Positions 52,689 through 63,796 of a stretch of 64,000 nucleotides of DNA are shown in pieces; the stretch's first letter is position 1; every line of letters begins with the position of its first letter. Made by a program: the position numbers and the translations under genes. Origin of the DNA: Arcuatula senhousia. Lineage: Eukaryota; Mollusca; Bivalvia; Mytilida; Mytilidae. Below the pieces are notes generated by a model that ran no database searches, had not been told where the DNA came from, and worked only from the letters and a program-made list of their open reading frames with translations. Where the stretch lies: contig OZ020304.1 in assembly GCA_963971305.1 (NCBI GenBank), positions 33,652,502-33,716,501 of the forward strand. Reading direction: 5' to 3'.

Positions 52689-55600
52689 ATGACCATGTCT
52701 GCCTATCAATCTGGATTTTCCGGTAAGAATTTTGATTTTATAAAATAAAGTCATATTCTTTAACAATAATATTTTGTATTGTATTGATTTGATCTCATTT
52801 CGATTGGTACAAATGTACTCAACAATTATATTTATAGAACATGAAATGGATGATCCAATTATGTTATTTTCGAGCAGATTTTATATAAGTCTGGAGTCCC
52901 TTTCTTTAGTTCCAAGTAAATATTCTGTGACCCTTCTCCTACAAACATTTTAGAACATGTATTTGAAAAACGTAAATGTGATGCATCTTTACAAGGAAAG
53001 GAGGAAGTCCTTGGGTTTAAATGCCTATAAAAATTAAGTACATTTTGAGGTGGGAATCAATATCCCTTCAGAAATGAACATTTTATTACATTCTACAATA
53101 AAAACCGTAACAACATTGCTAGCACATGCATGACATGTATCCACTTTGTTTTAAGTAGCAAGCAGGTTTATTGCGATGTTCATCATTAAGGTTATAAAAG
53201 TGGTTTTTGCTTTTTTGTTTAAATTTATGATCTTGAGAATATTGAATATTGAGAATATTGTCCGATCATTTGCTATTTTATTGCCATATGTCACTCAAGT
53301 TTCATATTAATCTACTTTTATCTGCAATGTACATGTATTGGAAATATAACAGGGACCTATTCTTCCCGAATGATTATCGATATCGTGAATATTGTAAATC
53401 AATAAGGTTTTCCAGATTTCCAAAGCTCTACCAAAGATTTAATAGATTGTTCCAATAGGGTAGTCATAATATTTTGTTTCATACGGTATATTATTTTTAA
53501 AATGACGAAAAGTTTATCTAGTCTCCTGCATTAATCTTATACCAGACAAACATTGAAAAGGTCATTAACTGCTAAATCCTCGTGTTTTTAATTATTCTTT
53601 TTCATGGTGTGCTTAATGACGATCAGTTGAAACTATAGATTTAAATGTTTTGAATATAAGTAGTTTTAAAACTGATTCTTTAATGTGAACCTTCCTTATC
53701 GTATCGAGATATTATTTATATGAAAAGTCACGCATACTGGCCGGAATGATTACTCAAAATTATCAAAAATTCAACACTAAAATCGTGGGCATTGTTCGAT
53801 TGAGAAACAAACTGTCGAATAATCCCACAATCAGAGTTTGTCGTATAACTTTCCTTAGAAAAAAAATTACAACAACGTTACGATACACTTATGCTCTTTT
53901 TCGAGCATGAAGCGTTGCACTTTTTACACATGTAGGCCTACTGTGGTCAGCGATAAAGTTTTGCGTAATTCAATAATTGATAGACGTAATTAGTTTCCTT
54001 TCAAACTGTAAGTATAATTTGATAGATGTACCATAAGATGTACCATAAGATTGTAAACTTTTGACCACAAATAATTTTTTTTTTTCGAAATCATATTTGC
54101 TTTAAAATTATGGATGCAATGCATTTATATGGGACGCAGTCCCACATATGTAGAAACTTCCCAAAACTAATGGTTTGGTTTTTTTTCCAAACCGGATATG
54201 CCAAGTGCGCGCAAGCGCACTAGGCACGAATTTCTATGGGGCCAGAAATTCGATGCTTTTTTTGGAATAAATTTTAAAATTGACAGATTTAATAACCACA
54301 GTTAAATTTCTTTTTAATATAGACAGGAGAATACGGATGGAAAGTCAAAACTAACTCTCTAAATATATTTTTCAAGGAAACTCTCGTTGTCAAAGAGATG
54401 AAATGATCTCGCCAAGTTCTCGCGAGAATGGTAATTGTAAACAGGTGCGTTACACAGATATATACAGATTTAAGCGGGTGTTTAAGACAATAACAATAAA
54501 AGATAAAACTTAACATTACTGAATAGTAAAAAAAGATGGTCTTACCTTAGGCTTAGCTGATCATGGAAATTTTTTAATCAATCCTGTGCATTGCAGTGCA
54601 TGTTCCAGTGTTTTTCCCCAAAATCCTGAATGAAACAAGTCGTCATTTTCTGCCAGGTTTTTAAATCAATTTTCTCCACCCAATACTTCTAAAAAGATAC
54701 ATTGGTATACAGAAAATCACCCAAAATCTGGCAGAAAAAATGTTGCTGTCTTTACTTCTGTTGGAGCGCGAAATACTCTGACCGGGAAATGACGTCATGG
54801 GTACGTAACACCAAAAGAAGGTTATTTCGTCCTGTCAACGTCATCCTATTATATTTTGATCCTTTTTTAGAATGTTACAAGTATTTTGTAATTTGCACAA
54901 ATAATTCGATATTTTAAATTATTAGTTATTGATCAATGTCATTATGACATTTTTGACAACTATTTTCTAAAGCTGCGTCCCATTTTAGGTTGCACCTATT
55001 ATCATATTAAAAGTATAATATTTCATTGTATGCATCTTATCTGGTAAAAATGTGCGTTCGTTTCATCTAAATTAATACTTTTTATTTGGTCGATATCTAG
55101 GTCAAAGTGGTGTAAGGAACCCCCTTAAATACTTAGGCACGAACCATTTTCTTATGGTGGGAGGCCTGTTTTTTTTTTTTTCAAACTCCAGTTTTTATTG
55201 AAGAAAATTAAAATATTTTAAATGGACCTGAATTTTTTTCACAATATCAAATAAAACATAAGCTATATAATTTGCAAATTTGAAAAAAAATAACAAGAAG
55301 CAAAGAGGCACCAATGGGGCATTCGAGGGTCAAAAGTCCGAAAGGGCATTGACAAAACCGATAAACATGAACATAAACAGCACGAAGAAAACAAAACACA
55401 AAATCAACCTAGCAGAAATCAACAACACGAAAAAAAGTAACAAGAGTGAACTCAGGTGGTCCGGAAGATAAAGCGGTTCCTGTCTGCTATAGAACACTCG
55501 TCGTGTGGCTAATTTCCAATTCAGTGTGTCAAATCCGATAAAGGAAGACAAAACAAATTTCTTCGAGAAACCAACATCTGCACTCATTTGAGAGATGGAA

Positions 55601-58600
55601 ATCCCATTTTTTTTTCAATGAGTGCACGGTGTCTACCGTAAAACTTGAGTGACGACAACAACCGTGGAGCACATTAACCCTGGATTTACGACTCAACTGT
55701 GATACTAAGACACCATAAGCAGGAGCGGACGGAATGTTGCTACACAAAAAGGGAAAGTTGAAGTTCGGAAAATTGAAAATATCACATTTGGCATAGAGCT
55801 TTGTTGAAAGTTTTCCCTGAGAGTCAATTTCGAAAAGTAGATCTTGATATGAAGCAGACTTCTTAGAATCCGTTCTGTCCTTTATCTCAAGTTCCTGTAT
55901 ATTAATAAGATGGAGAAAGTAACCAAATCGAGAATTGTTTAGTGAAAGGACATCGTCAATATAACGGAACGTGAGGTTAAAAGATAGAGCTAGTCTACGA
56001 TCTTTTTTGTCTAAAAGAGATTGAAGGAAGTCTGCTTCATATGAACGTAGAAACAAATCAGCAAGCAAAGGTGCACAATTAGTGCCCATTGGAATCCCTA
56101 TTGTTTGCTGAAAAACACGTCCACCAAACTGAACAAATATGTTGTCGATAAGAAAATTGAACATGTCGACTACATGTATTTGGTCATCTGTATATTTGTT
56201 CTTTTTCTTAGTCTCATTGATGACAAAGAAAGTCTTACTGTAATCAACAATCAAATATTTGTACCTGCGTTTTCCATTTTTTAGAAACAGTTGCGTTTAA
56301 TCAGCTGTACCAATTGTGAATTGAGTTGTTCATGCAGAATAGAAGTGTAAAAAGTGGAAAATCAAAAGTTTTGATGCTGTTGCAAGATTAAACTGATTTC
56401 GAGTTAAGAATCTCAAAGAATTGGAAGGCAATTCCGAAATTTGGTAAACTTAGATCGTAACTGCATTTCACATTATTTACAAATCCTGTAGACTATCCAA
56501 CTCTACTAATCGAAAGAACAATGGGAAATGTATAAAAGACATTTAGCAAGAGAAATGCATAAAATCATGCAGACTATATCGGTTGGTACATGCTTGAATA
56601 AACATTGTCAAGAAAAGAAATAATAAACCTTAAAGTTTAAAAATAATTACAATACTTTTGAAAAAAGATCAGAGACCCACTACTTATCGAAAGTAACTCT
56701 AGGAGAAATAAGAATAAATTAGAACGAAGGAACTGTTGCTAAATGACAATAACAGAAACAAGGAATATTGTGAACAAGCTCACAAGTCTAAATATCTCCC
56801 CTGAATAATATCTGCCAGTGACGAAATTTCTTCATCCACATCTCTATATGGTGTCATCATTCATCGAGTTTCATCAAAATTAACCAAGCGATTTAGAAGG
56901 TGGCACGTACAAGATCCCCCATTGAATACTGTACTAAAAAGTCTGCAAGTCCAATTACATGTATATCCCCTGAATAATATCCAACAGCGATCAAGTTTCT
57001 TCATTCACAGCTACATATGATGCACTTTCTTTATGTAAAGTTTTATTAAATGGCTTAATAGGAGAAGCGCCTTTGAGATATGTCGACAGACAGACAGACA
57101 TTATGATTGCTATATTCCACCCAAACTTTGTTTGCAATGAGGTGACATGGGTGAGGTATAAAAATAAAGCTGACTGATAGAAAAAAATCAATGAAGATCC
57201 TCGATTGATGTTCCTGACTGCATTCAATCTTGATTTTATTAACACTGGACATGTTAAAACTTTTAACAATTTGGAGAAAAAAATCAAGTGGTGTGGTCTT
57301 CCAATATGCATACATGTCTGTTATTAAATCTGTACTTTAATGGGGTAAATTAAGCAGATTCTAAAGGCCTTGGCTCCTAAACAATTATAATGGACTACGA
57401 CCATCCCTGTATGTATTCCAACAATTCACTTTTAATGTGTTTTCCTAATATTTCCACAATACTGACCAAAAAAAACTATAAGGACATCAAATTTCTCATT
57501 GGGAATGTCTGACATCCAAGATTTACAACCATTATGTTTGAAGCCTTTAGGTACCTTGAGCCTCCCTGCCGAAAATTGTTCCGTCTCGCTACGCTTTGCC
57601 ACCCGTCCTTCCTCATATAATATTGACCCATGCAAGTACAAGATCAACCAATGGAAAACAAGATCTGATTGACAATAGCCCGGATAAAGACTACTGTCAA
57701 CACTGTTTGCATGCATTTAGACGCCTCATCTGCTCAAGGCAGCACTGGAAGTACGATAAGAATGACAGATATATTTTTAAAGATTGAGAGAGAAACACAT
57801 TTAATTATTGAGTCACAAAGTCAATATTTCAGCAAAGTGAAAGTACCAAATGCACTGCAAGGCAAAATAGGTAGATGATATTTAAACAGCTTTGCAGATA
57901 TAGAGTGAGACAAAGATACCAACTGGAAGACAAATTATACCAAATATGTAGAGATAATAGGTAGATGATATTTAAACAGCTTTGCAGATATAGAGTGAGA
58001 CAAAGATACCAACTGGAAGACAAATTATACCAAATATGTAGAGATAATATAGCTAATATAAATGCACATGCATATTAACAAATAAAATAATGTATAAAAA
58101 TGTTTATAAAAAAGACAAATATTTTGAATCTGTTGGAAAAATCTAATTTTGCTTTTGACAGAAAATAAAATATCAGGTTAGAAAATCCAAGGCCCCAACC
58201 ATATAGGAATGGTTGTTGCCTCATATATATATATATATATGAAATAAATTATTCTAGAGCTATATGCATAACCTTGCAATTTCTCTTCCAGGTCCAAATC
58301 AATATGGAACACGCTTTTCAGATCCAATTCAATTTGGATCAACCTTTTCAACTATTAAACCACCAACATCGTCGTTTGGGCAGCCAGTTCAGACACAACC
58401 TACTGTCAATTTTCAAATTGATGCACGCGTGGCCGACGAAAATCAGCAACAAAGTGCATATGCCATGGCGTTTATGGACCCAAATAGTCCAGTAAACAAT
58501 GAAAATCCAGTAAGAACGAAATGTCCTTGTTGTAATAGGGAGGTTACTACGGAAACGGAATACGTCGTCGGAGAATGGACATATACATTGTGCACCTTGT

Positions 58601-59232
58601 GTATTTTTAGTGTTGGGTAAGACTCATTCAGATTTATTCGGGCCGTTGATGGTTGATTAACGCATAAAACATCACAGACCGTTTTCATTTGAAATATATC
58701 CGTTAAAGCAATATAAAATTAAGGTTACAGTACAAAGTAGTATCTGAATATTTGACAGTTATTTTATTTAGAAGCATAAAACATAGAAATTGTAGAAAAA
58801 TACCTTTATTTTTGAAAAAAAATGAAAGAAAATAATATTATATATAATAAATATTTTATTCCAAACAAACCGCGACATTTTTCATGAAAAGCTTTTTGTG
58901 TTTAATTTGAATTTATTTGAAGAGCGATGGATCTTGACCCAGGGTGCTTAGTTGCAAGTTTATACTACAAAATATCGTCTGCAGCAGTGCAGACGTAGTT
59001 TGAGTTTTTGGTGAGTTATGTTACGTCAATTATTAAATATGAGGTAATTTTGTTTTTTTCTAGACTCATACCATTTGCATGGATACCGTTCTTGGTGAAA
59101 AGGACTAAAGACGTTAGTCACACATGCCCCAGTTGTAAAGGAGAATGTGGAAAGTTTGAGAGAGTATTCAGCATGTTAAAGAGGAACCGCGTGCACGCTA
59201 TTGTCAAAGGAGACATTAAACAAATCATATGA
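52689..59232 (+). CDS. LITAF-domain protein 2 (exons 52689-52722, 58292-58616, 59064-59232)
   Basis: Three exons join to 175 residues with the same phases (1, 2) as LITAF 1; donors G|GTAAGA and GG|GTAAGA, acceptors CTTCCAG and TTTCTAG. Start MTMSAYQSGFS; a second ATG two codons on gives the shorter MSAYQSGFS, aligned with LITAF 1. A Gln/Asn/Pro-rich N-terminus shares PNQYG and PVQTQPT with its neighbour. LITAF domain ~85-152: CPCC at 89-92, hydrophobic segment (~111-131, TLCTLCIFSVGLIPFAWIPF), then KDVSHTCPSC (141-144). The CC pair that ends the first half of the membrane segment in LITAF 1 is SVG here. The tail (152-175) is mildly basic, without the Arg/Gly run. Same predicted endolysosomal membrane role. 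Intron 1 is 5.6 kb and holds a Penelope-like relic. Confidence 0.85.
52723..55284. other. LITAF-2 intron 1, left part
   Basis: Mostly featureless AT-rich DNA. 54120-54260 contains the hairpin GTGCGCGCAAGCGCAC (54205-54220) within a dispersed-looking segment, and a stretch around 54600-54790 appears repeat-like (CCAAAATCTGGCAGAAAAAA vs TTTTCTGCCAGGTTTT). Confidence 0.4.
55285..55530 (+). repeat. dispersed repeat C, copy 4
   Basis: AAGCAAAGAGGCACCAATGG, AAAAGTCCGAAAGGGCATTG, GAACTCAGGTGGTCCGGAAG and CCTGTCTGCTATAGAACACT. It abuts the 3' end of the Penelope-like relic. Confidence 0.65.
55529..56285 (-). pseudogene. Penelope-like element reverse transcriptase fragment, copy 1
   Basis: An open minus-strand frame, with coding resemblance starting at about 56285 (NGKRRYKYLIVDYSKTFF). 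RT motifs follow in order: FNFLIDNIFVQFGG, IGIPMGTNCAPLLADLFL, the catalytic FRYIDDVL (YxDD), then LSTKLYAKCDIFNFP and SNIPSAPAYGVLVSQL. These are typical of Penelope-like RTs abundant in bivalves. The N-terminal part, the RT C-terminal helix block and any GIY-YIG endonuclease are missing. The frame is intact through the motif core, but the copy is truncated at both ends. It lies antisense in LITAF-2 intron 1. Confidence 0.7.
56286..56789. other. intron 1 spacer, no feature
   Basis: AT-rich. Nothing recognised. Confidence 0.4.
56790..57110 (+). repeat. two ~167-bp degenerate tandem units with GACAGACAGACA end
   Basis: CCCCTGAATAATATCTGCCA / CCCCTGAATAATATCCAACA and TTTCTTCATCCACATCTCTA / TTTCTTCATTCACAGCTACA recur in order, then GATATGTCGACAGACAGACA. 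This is a common mollusc dispersed repeat style; related text is at 31130-31260 and 42780-42840. Confidence 0.55.
57871..58050 (+). repeat. 90-bp perfect tandem duplication
   Basis: Two adjacent 90-bp copies starting GTAGATGATATTTAAACAGC and ending ATGTAGAGATAATA differ at a single final base, so the event is recent. About 240 bp upstream of LITAF-2 exon 2. Confidence 0.9.
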
Positions 59233-59507
59233 AATTGTCCTTTTATAAACTTGGACAGCTGGACAATGTGTCCTTTTATATGAACAAAGTTTTTTTTGCC
59301 ACGTATGCTGATGTGATTAATGTAATGAGGCCATTACATTTTTCCTTTGCTCCATACGTTTCAGCCGCTCCTACCCACTACTTCTCCAATTTTCCAGTAA
59401 CTTATATAGCGTCAGTGAAGCTTAAAACACCAACTCACTTAAGCTTACACATTCAATCGATTTGATCGCTTACAAAATTTTATCTTGACAGGATAATAGT
59501 AGATGTT

Positions 59508-59846
59508 AGGGACGGACCATTTAACTTGAAGGGGGGGGGGGCTTGGTTTTTTGTTTTGGCCAGAATTTTGTGAATGCGTCATGACAGAATTTTTATTTTT
59601 TGAAAGCGTCGCGACAGAATATTTTTTTTTTATTATTAGCATTATTTTATATGGCAGAAATTCTTCTTCAGAATATTTTTTTTTCTTACCCTCTGCTGCC
59701 AAAATATTTTTTTCATCAAAAATCATTTTCAATATTTTTTTCATCAAAAATCATTTTCAAAATATTTTTTTCATCAAAAATCATTTTCAAAATATTTTTT
59801 TAGGAAAAAACCAAGCCCCCCCATTCAAGTTTAATGGTCGGTCCCT
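59508..59846. mobile_element. GGGACSGACC-TIR MITE, copy 6, internally expanded
   Basis: Starts AGGGACGGACCATTTAACTT and ends TTTAATGGTCGGTCCCT. It contains three tandem copies of a ~29-bp TTTTTTCATCAAAAATCATT unit (59705-59800), which make it longer than its relatives. It lies 275 bp past the LITAF-2 stop. Confidence 0.8.
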
Positions 59847-61019
59847 TATGCAAAATTTTCGGAACTTCCTGTTGATGTTTCGCATGAAAAGTGATTGAAG
59901 GCGGTTCTTTATACAATCCTTTTGACGTTAGCCATTTGCAGAATCAAGTTATCAGAGGGTATCTCATTTCATTGCTTAACAAGCTTTTGTCTATCTGCTG
60001 TTTTGAGATTTTTTGTGTGTGTTGAATGAATGAATGAATGAATGAATGTCTGAAGTTTGCAAAAAATGTGTTACTTTTTGGAGTATGCGATTACATAGCT
60101 ACTCCAACAATTTTAATTGTGAAACTCATTCATGAAAAAACGATAGGTATCTACTTAAGAAACAGGAAAATAATTTTTTTTTTTAAACCTTAAAATTATA
60201 CGGAGTACAGAAATGTTAAAAAAATGAAAATTTTCACTTCCTATGCTTTTTTTCGTTTTCGGTCAGTCGAATCTTTTCTCCCTATCCTCATAATGGATTT
60301 AAACTGTTTCCCGAAATTAAATTGCTTAAAGTAACGGCGCTTTGGCCGTTGTTAGGAATAAAATTTAAGAAAAATTCTTTCAAAAGAAGAGGAAATAGCA
60401 AAACACACAAAATTTAAATTTGGGGTGCATCAACGTGCATTCATCAAATAATTTGAAACTTGGTATTTTGACAGAAATTGCACAGATAAATAAGAGGGAT
60501 ACCACTTCTCATTCCATCTACATTAGGGTCACCATTAATTTAAGACGTGAAATATCTACAAAATAACAAATCTCTCAATGAAATGTATTGTTGGAGTAGC
60601 TAGATTACAATTATAGCGTGAGATTTTAATTGGTGCACCTGATGAAATTTTATTGGTGCCATTAAATTATAAATATATTACATACATTGCATATGATAAA
60701 TGTATTTGATTCGGTAAAAATTCTAAATCTGAAAAGATTAAATTGTTGCCATTAAATTATAAACCTGGTAAGATTTACAATTTCGTTCGAATTGCATTCA
60801 TAAACCATGCAAGACAGAACCATTGGGCTTTAATTTACTATTGTCCTTTTTCTCTAATGTGTCATTGCATTATCTTGTTATCTAATTTTGTATTTCGGAT
60901 TTATGATTTCTATTTCGTATGATTGTTGTACCATTTGATATAGTGACCAAATCCAAGTAAATGTCTGATAACAGAAATTAATATTATTATTAAGGATGCT
61001 CGCTGGTCTTGTTTTGGTA
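59847..61019. other. no gene; microsatellite inside
   Basis: AT-rich intergenic DNA. (TGAA)n of about six units at 60022-60048. Nothing else recognised. Confidence 0.45.
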
Positions 61020-61105
61020 TTTCTGTCATTTTTTCGGAATCCTCTGGATTTTACCATCAAAATAGGGTTAAAATTTTTGCCCATGAACCCCCTATTTTCT
61101 TGTTA
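61020..61105 (-). repeat. short dispersed repeat shared with 48290-48370
   Basis: TTTACCATCAAAATAGGGTT and GCCCATGAACCCCCTATTTT; the reverse is found in LITAF-1 intron 2. Confidence 0.5.
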
Positions 61106-61564
61106 TTAATGGCTTTAATATTTCATAAAAAGGTTATAGACAAAGTTTTATCAAATCCTATTTATTTTGTCAAGGGTTTTAGCAGCTAAATAGTGCTAAT
61201 GCTTAACCTATGAAAAAGTCAGAGAAAACATTTTCCCGCCAAAACTTTAACGTCAATTATCTTGAAAACGAGATCACGAACCTATCAAATTTTTAGGTTT
61301 ATTTTATTCCTTTAACTCGTATCTTTTCATTTAAGGCATCAAATTTGAAACCTATTTATTTTCAATAATAGTAGCGAACATCCTTAAAAGGCTTTTTCAT
61401 TTCATTGTTCTAAATTGTCTTTCATTGATCATTTTTTATCGCTATTTATATTGTGAATTGTTTAAAAGATATACATTAATTTAAATATGTTTTTATTGCT
61501 AATTGGTACTGTGTACAAGGTGTAGTGAGTAATGTACATGTTAATATGTTACTTACGGTCCAAA

Positions 61565-61690
61565 AGATCGCAATGGAAGAGGGAGGTTTGGCGCGCCATA
61601 AAACCTGGTTTAACCCACCATTTCATTTGAAATGCCTGTATCCCATGTTTTGTCTTTTCTCGTGGACATTGAGATTGATACTTCAAGTTC
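61565..61690 (+). repeat. dispersed repeat D, copy 3
   Basis: GATCGCAATGGAAGAGGGAG, CATAAAACCTGGTTTAACCC, ATTTGAAATGCCTGTATCCC and TTTTCTCGTGGACATTGAGA; the most complete copy. Confidence 0.65.
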
Positions 61691-61886
61691 GGTTAGTTTG
61701 TTATTACCTTTAGTTAGTTATTTAAATATGTTAATGTATATTAATGGTTTAAATTTATTGTCTATCCTTACCGCCTACCTTCTTTTACAACATATTGATG
61801 ATGTCATTTCCTGAAACTATTCTTGTTACACTCTGCATAAAAAATTGATTAAAATTTCCAAATTGACATTCAATGAAATCTTTTTT

Positions 61887-62735
61887 AGCTCACCTGGCAA
61901 AAGGCCAGATGAGCTTATGCCAACACTATGCGTCCGTCGTCGTCCGTCGTCGCCGTTAACAATTTGAAAAATCTTCTACTCTCCAACCACTGAACCAATT
62001 TAACTGAAACTTTGCAGGAATGATATATAACATGTTGGCAACAAACGATCCTCATTTTAAAATGATTCGATAAAAAACATGGCTGCTGTTTCTAAAAATA
62101 GAACAAAATTGAAAAAATCACTTAAAATTGCTTATAACTCAGCAACCATAACAGATAGAAAAAATCCGAAGGATCTTAGGCTCTTCAGAATCGAAAGCTC
62201 TACAAAAGTCTCCATTGGGTCGAAATTGGCAGATGGCCTCTTATAGGAGTTACAGCCCCTTAATGGCGAAAAAAGTGTTTTTGGCCAATAAAATGAAAAC
62301 TATTGCAGATAGAGAAAAGCTGTTGCTTGCTAAAATGTTCAGCTCATTTAGCTCTACAAAAGTCTCCATAAGGTCAAAGTTGTCAGATGACCCCTTGTAG
62401 GGGTTACAGCCCCTTAAAGGCGAAAAATAGTGCTTTTGGCCTATAGAATGAAAACTATTGCAGATAGAGAAAAACTGTTGCTTGCTTAAATGTTCAGCTC
62501 ATTTAGCTCTACAAACGTCTCCATAGGGTCGAATTTGTCAGAAAACCCTTTATAGGGGTTATAGCCTCTAAAAAGTTGAATAATAGTGTTTTTTGCTTAT
62601 TTAGAATGGAACTTTTGCAGATAGAGAAAAGCTTTTTCTTGCTAAAACATTCAGCTCATTTAGCTATACAAAAGTCTTCATAGGGTTGACATGAGGACCA
62701 AGTGAGCGATTCAGGCTCCTGGGAGCCGCTTGTTT
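61887..62735 (+). mobile_element. Pearl/Helentron-like element with ~155-bp core repeats
   Basis: The 5' end is AGCTCACCTGGCAAAAGGCC followed by AGATGAGCT, a terminal hairpin, then GTCCGTCGTCGTCCGTCGTC. The core has tandem units marked by AGCTCTACAAAAGTCTCCAT at 62196, 62350, 62505 and 62662 (periods 154-157). The 3' end is AGTGAGCGATTCAGGCTCCT followed by GGGAGCCGCTTGTTT, with a GGCTCC/GGGAGCC hairpin. The layout (conserved ends, ~160-bp tandem core) matches the bivalve Pearl type of non-autonomous Helentrons; the assignment is from family knowledge. Non-coding. Confidence 0.65.
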
Positions 62736-62799
62736 CAAAGTTTGTCGGGCTAACGGTAATAGGATTTTCAAATTCTTTTCAAACTCTAGGAATTTTGTT

Positions 62800-63502
62800 G
62801 TTTTGGGTTATAACTCTACATTCTTTTCCAAAACATCTTTCAAAGATAAAATTTGTTACACATTGGAACAAGTTTGCAGTATGCTTAATTTCCTCATTGA
62901 CAACAAATCGGTATTCCAATGGGCACAAACTGTGCTCCTCTTCTTGCCGATTTGTTTTTATACTCTTAAAGTCTTAAACTCGTTAAGAACAAAAAGATGA
63001 AAGAGGCAAGGTCATTTAATCTTACATTCAGATATATTGATGATGTCCTTTCTGTCAATAACACTTCATTTGGTAGATGGATTCCTTCAATATATCCTCC
63101 AGAATTGAAGATTAAAGAGACCACCGAATCAAATTGCTTCACGTCTTTCTTGGATTTGCACCTCGAGATTGACCCAGGTGGTCATCTCAGTACAAAAATT
63201 TACGATAAAAGAGACGATTTTTATTTTCAAATGATTAAATTTCCTAATCTACAGAGCAATATACCTACTTCCCCTGCATACGGTGTTTATATTTCACAAC
63301 TTATTCGATGTGCCAGAGCTTGCACACATTTCACAGATTTTTTTTTATCAGACACCGATTTCTTCGTGACCGACTTTTGGAGCAGGGCTATAAGAAAATA
63401 CGTCTCATTCGATCCCTAAAAAAATTCTTTCTTCGTTATCAGCCACTAGTAGAAACGTTCAAAATTGAGTTGAAAGATATGGTGATTAAATGTTTTAATT
63501 AG
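62800..63502 (+). pseudogene. Penelope-like element reverse transcriptase fragment, copy 2
   Basis: Pieces of the same RT as copy 1 in several frames: CSMLNFLIDN near 62875, then a deletion straight into MGTNCAPLLADLFL (about 62920). After a frame change follow SFNLTFRYIDDVLSVNN (YxDD, 63020-63065), LHLEIDPGGHLSTKIYD and SNIPTSPAYGVYISQL. A last frameshift near 63340 leads to RDRLLEQGYKKIRLIRSLKK, the C-terminal helical block missing from copy 1. Deletion plus frameshifts make it a relic. It starts just past the Pearl-like element. Confidence 0.7.
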
Positions 63503-63584
63503 TGTTTGACTGGTATGCTGTACTGAGATGATCACCTCAATCTCACAACTATGTTGTGTTCTATGGTCATTACCGGATCCTAAG

Positions 63585-63695
63585 ATCGCAATGGAAGAGG
63601 GAGGTTTGGCGCCATAAAACCTGGTTTATAACCCACCATTTCGTTTGAAATGCCTGTACCAAGTCAGGACCATTGCGATCCACCAATTATCCGGT
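63585..63695 (+). repeat. dispersed repeat D, copy 4
   Basis: GATCGCAATGGAAGAGGGAG, TTTGGCGCCATAAAACCTGG and AAATGCCTGTACCAAGTCAG. It directly follows the Penelope-like relic. Confidence 0.65.
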
Positions 63696-63796
63696 ATGAC
63701 TGATTCGTTTTGTTATAACCTTTATTTAACAAGATGAATTAAACCTACATATACATTACCAAATATAACGATTTAACATTAACATCAAATATATAC

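Noticed and set aside
57432..57716. 94-codon minus-strand frame with Arg/Lys-rich and Gly/Trp segments
   Set aside because: Reads somewhat protein-like (KVPKGFKHNG, SWMSDIPNEK), but no family recognised and no splice or start context. It could be an old element fragment.
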